Of a stretch of 64,000 nucleotides of DNA, positions 63,902 to 64,000 are shown piece after piece. Location of the stretch: the NCBI RefSeq assembly GCF_002803845.1, contig NZ_CP024985.1, positions 3,038,001-3,102,000 of the forward strand, given 5' to 3'. Source of the DNA: Streptomyces lavendulae subsp. lavendulae. GTDB lineage: Bacteria > Actinomycetota > Actinomycetes > Streptomycetales > Streptomycetaceae. A program made the translations under genes and the position numbers. The notes beneath the pieces are model-generated. The model saw only the letters and a program-made list of their open reading frames with translations, was not told the origin of the DNA and ran no database searches. Numbering within the stretch: position 1 is the stretch's first letter; each line of letters starts with the position of its first letter.

Positions 63902-64000
63902 CCCGCCGGACGCTCTCGTCGCCGTGTCGGGCGGTCTGGCCGCCCCCGGCCCGGAATCTGATGGAAGTGGGGCCGCATCTCGGGTCCACCCAGGCGGGAC

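Larger units (their letters stand above)
63205..64000. other. 796-bp non-coding, palindrome-rich region at the window end
   Basis: No open frame here has a ribosome site, streptomycete-like third-position composition or recognisable motif. The region holds two distinct inverted-repeat structures, one at 63269-63350 and one spanning at least 63541-63901, and possibly continues past the window end. Confidence 0.7.

Noticed and set aside
63334..63978. Open frames of 60-180 codons within the palindromic end region
   Set aside because: They exist on both strands because the sequence is an inverted repeat. None has a ribosome site or coding-like composition.
63205..64000. CRISPR array or integrase-type attachment site
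   Set aside because: Repeats are inverted, not regularly spaced direct repeats. There is no integrase or cas gene and no tRNA end duplicated here.

Overview
The window is a stretch of the conserved chromosomal core of a Streptomyces, or a very close relative. The evidence is the very high G+C content, near-universal G/C at third codon positions, frequent GTG and TTG starts, many genes with a TANNNT box 6-8 nt before the start codon (leaderless transcripts), and a gene order I recall from the S. coelicolor SCO53xx region: nucS, chiSR-chiC, the atp operon, glyA2, Sua5, prmC, prfA, rpmE, rho, thrB, thrC, hom, lysA, then nrtL.

Layout. 1-4113: end of an unknown gene, then two tandem ABC exporter gene pairs. 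4126-12780: housekeeping and hypothetical genes, including a flavin-dependent oxidoreductase, the mismatch endonuclease NucS, a membrane-anchored P-loop ATPase next to a STAS protein, 3-hydroxybutyryl-CoA dehydrogenase and cobalamin adenosyltransferase. 12949-16852: the two-component pair chiS-chiR directly upstream of chitinase chiC, whose promoter carries two DasR/chitinase-type repeats. 16925-25320: DUF2550 protein and the nine-gene F1Fo ATP synthase operon atpIBEFHAGDC on the minus strand, preceded by a probable Rex operator. 25595-33326: lipid-linked sugar transferase, SHMT paralogue, a phosphatase-like protein lacking its catalytic Cys, Sua5, prmC, prfA, rpmE and an LCP ligase. 33639-42446: rho, threonine and lysine biosynthesis (thrB, thrC, hom, lysA) and the ArgS-like NrtL. 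42550-43195: a single-domain response regulator and tRNA-Arg(CCG). 

From 43.3 kb the content becomes more accessory: a three-gene WXG100/type VII-effector-like cassette (43330-45814), an MFS exporter divergent from an XdhC protein, a compact non-homologous end-joining module (ligase and polymerase genes divergent from ku), a degenerate NERD protein, a lipoprotein/histidine kinase pair without a response regulator, and a TetR gene beside two divergent diiron-oxygenase-like genes. A second SEDS/class B PBP pair (FtsW/RodA-like plus PbpA-like) follows, then DUF6325 and SHOCT proteins.

The last 800 bases (63205-64000) hold no credible gene. They contain an approximately 80-bp cloverleaf-like inverted repeat and a long imperfect inverted repeat at least 360 bp across, with an 18-bp perfect central hairpin. 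The strongest candidates for something undescribed are this palindromic element, the WXG cassette, the Cys-to-Ser phosphatase homologue and the paired diiron locus.
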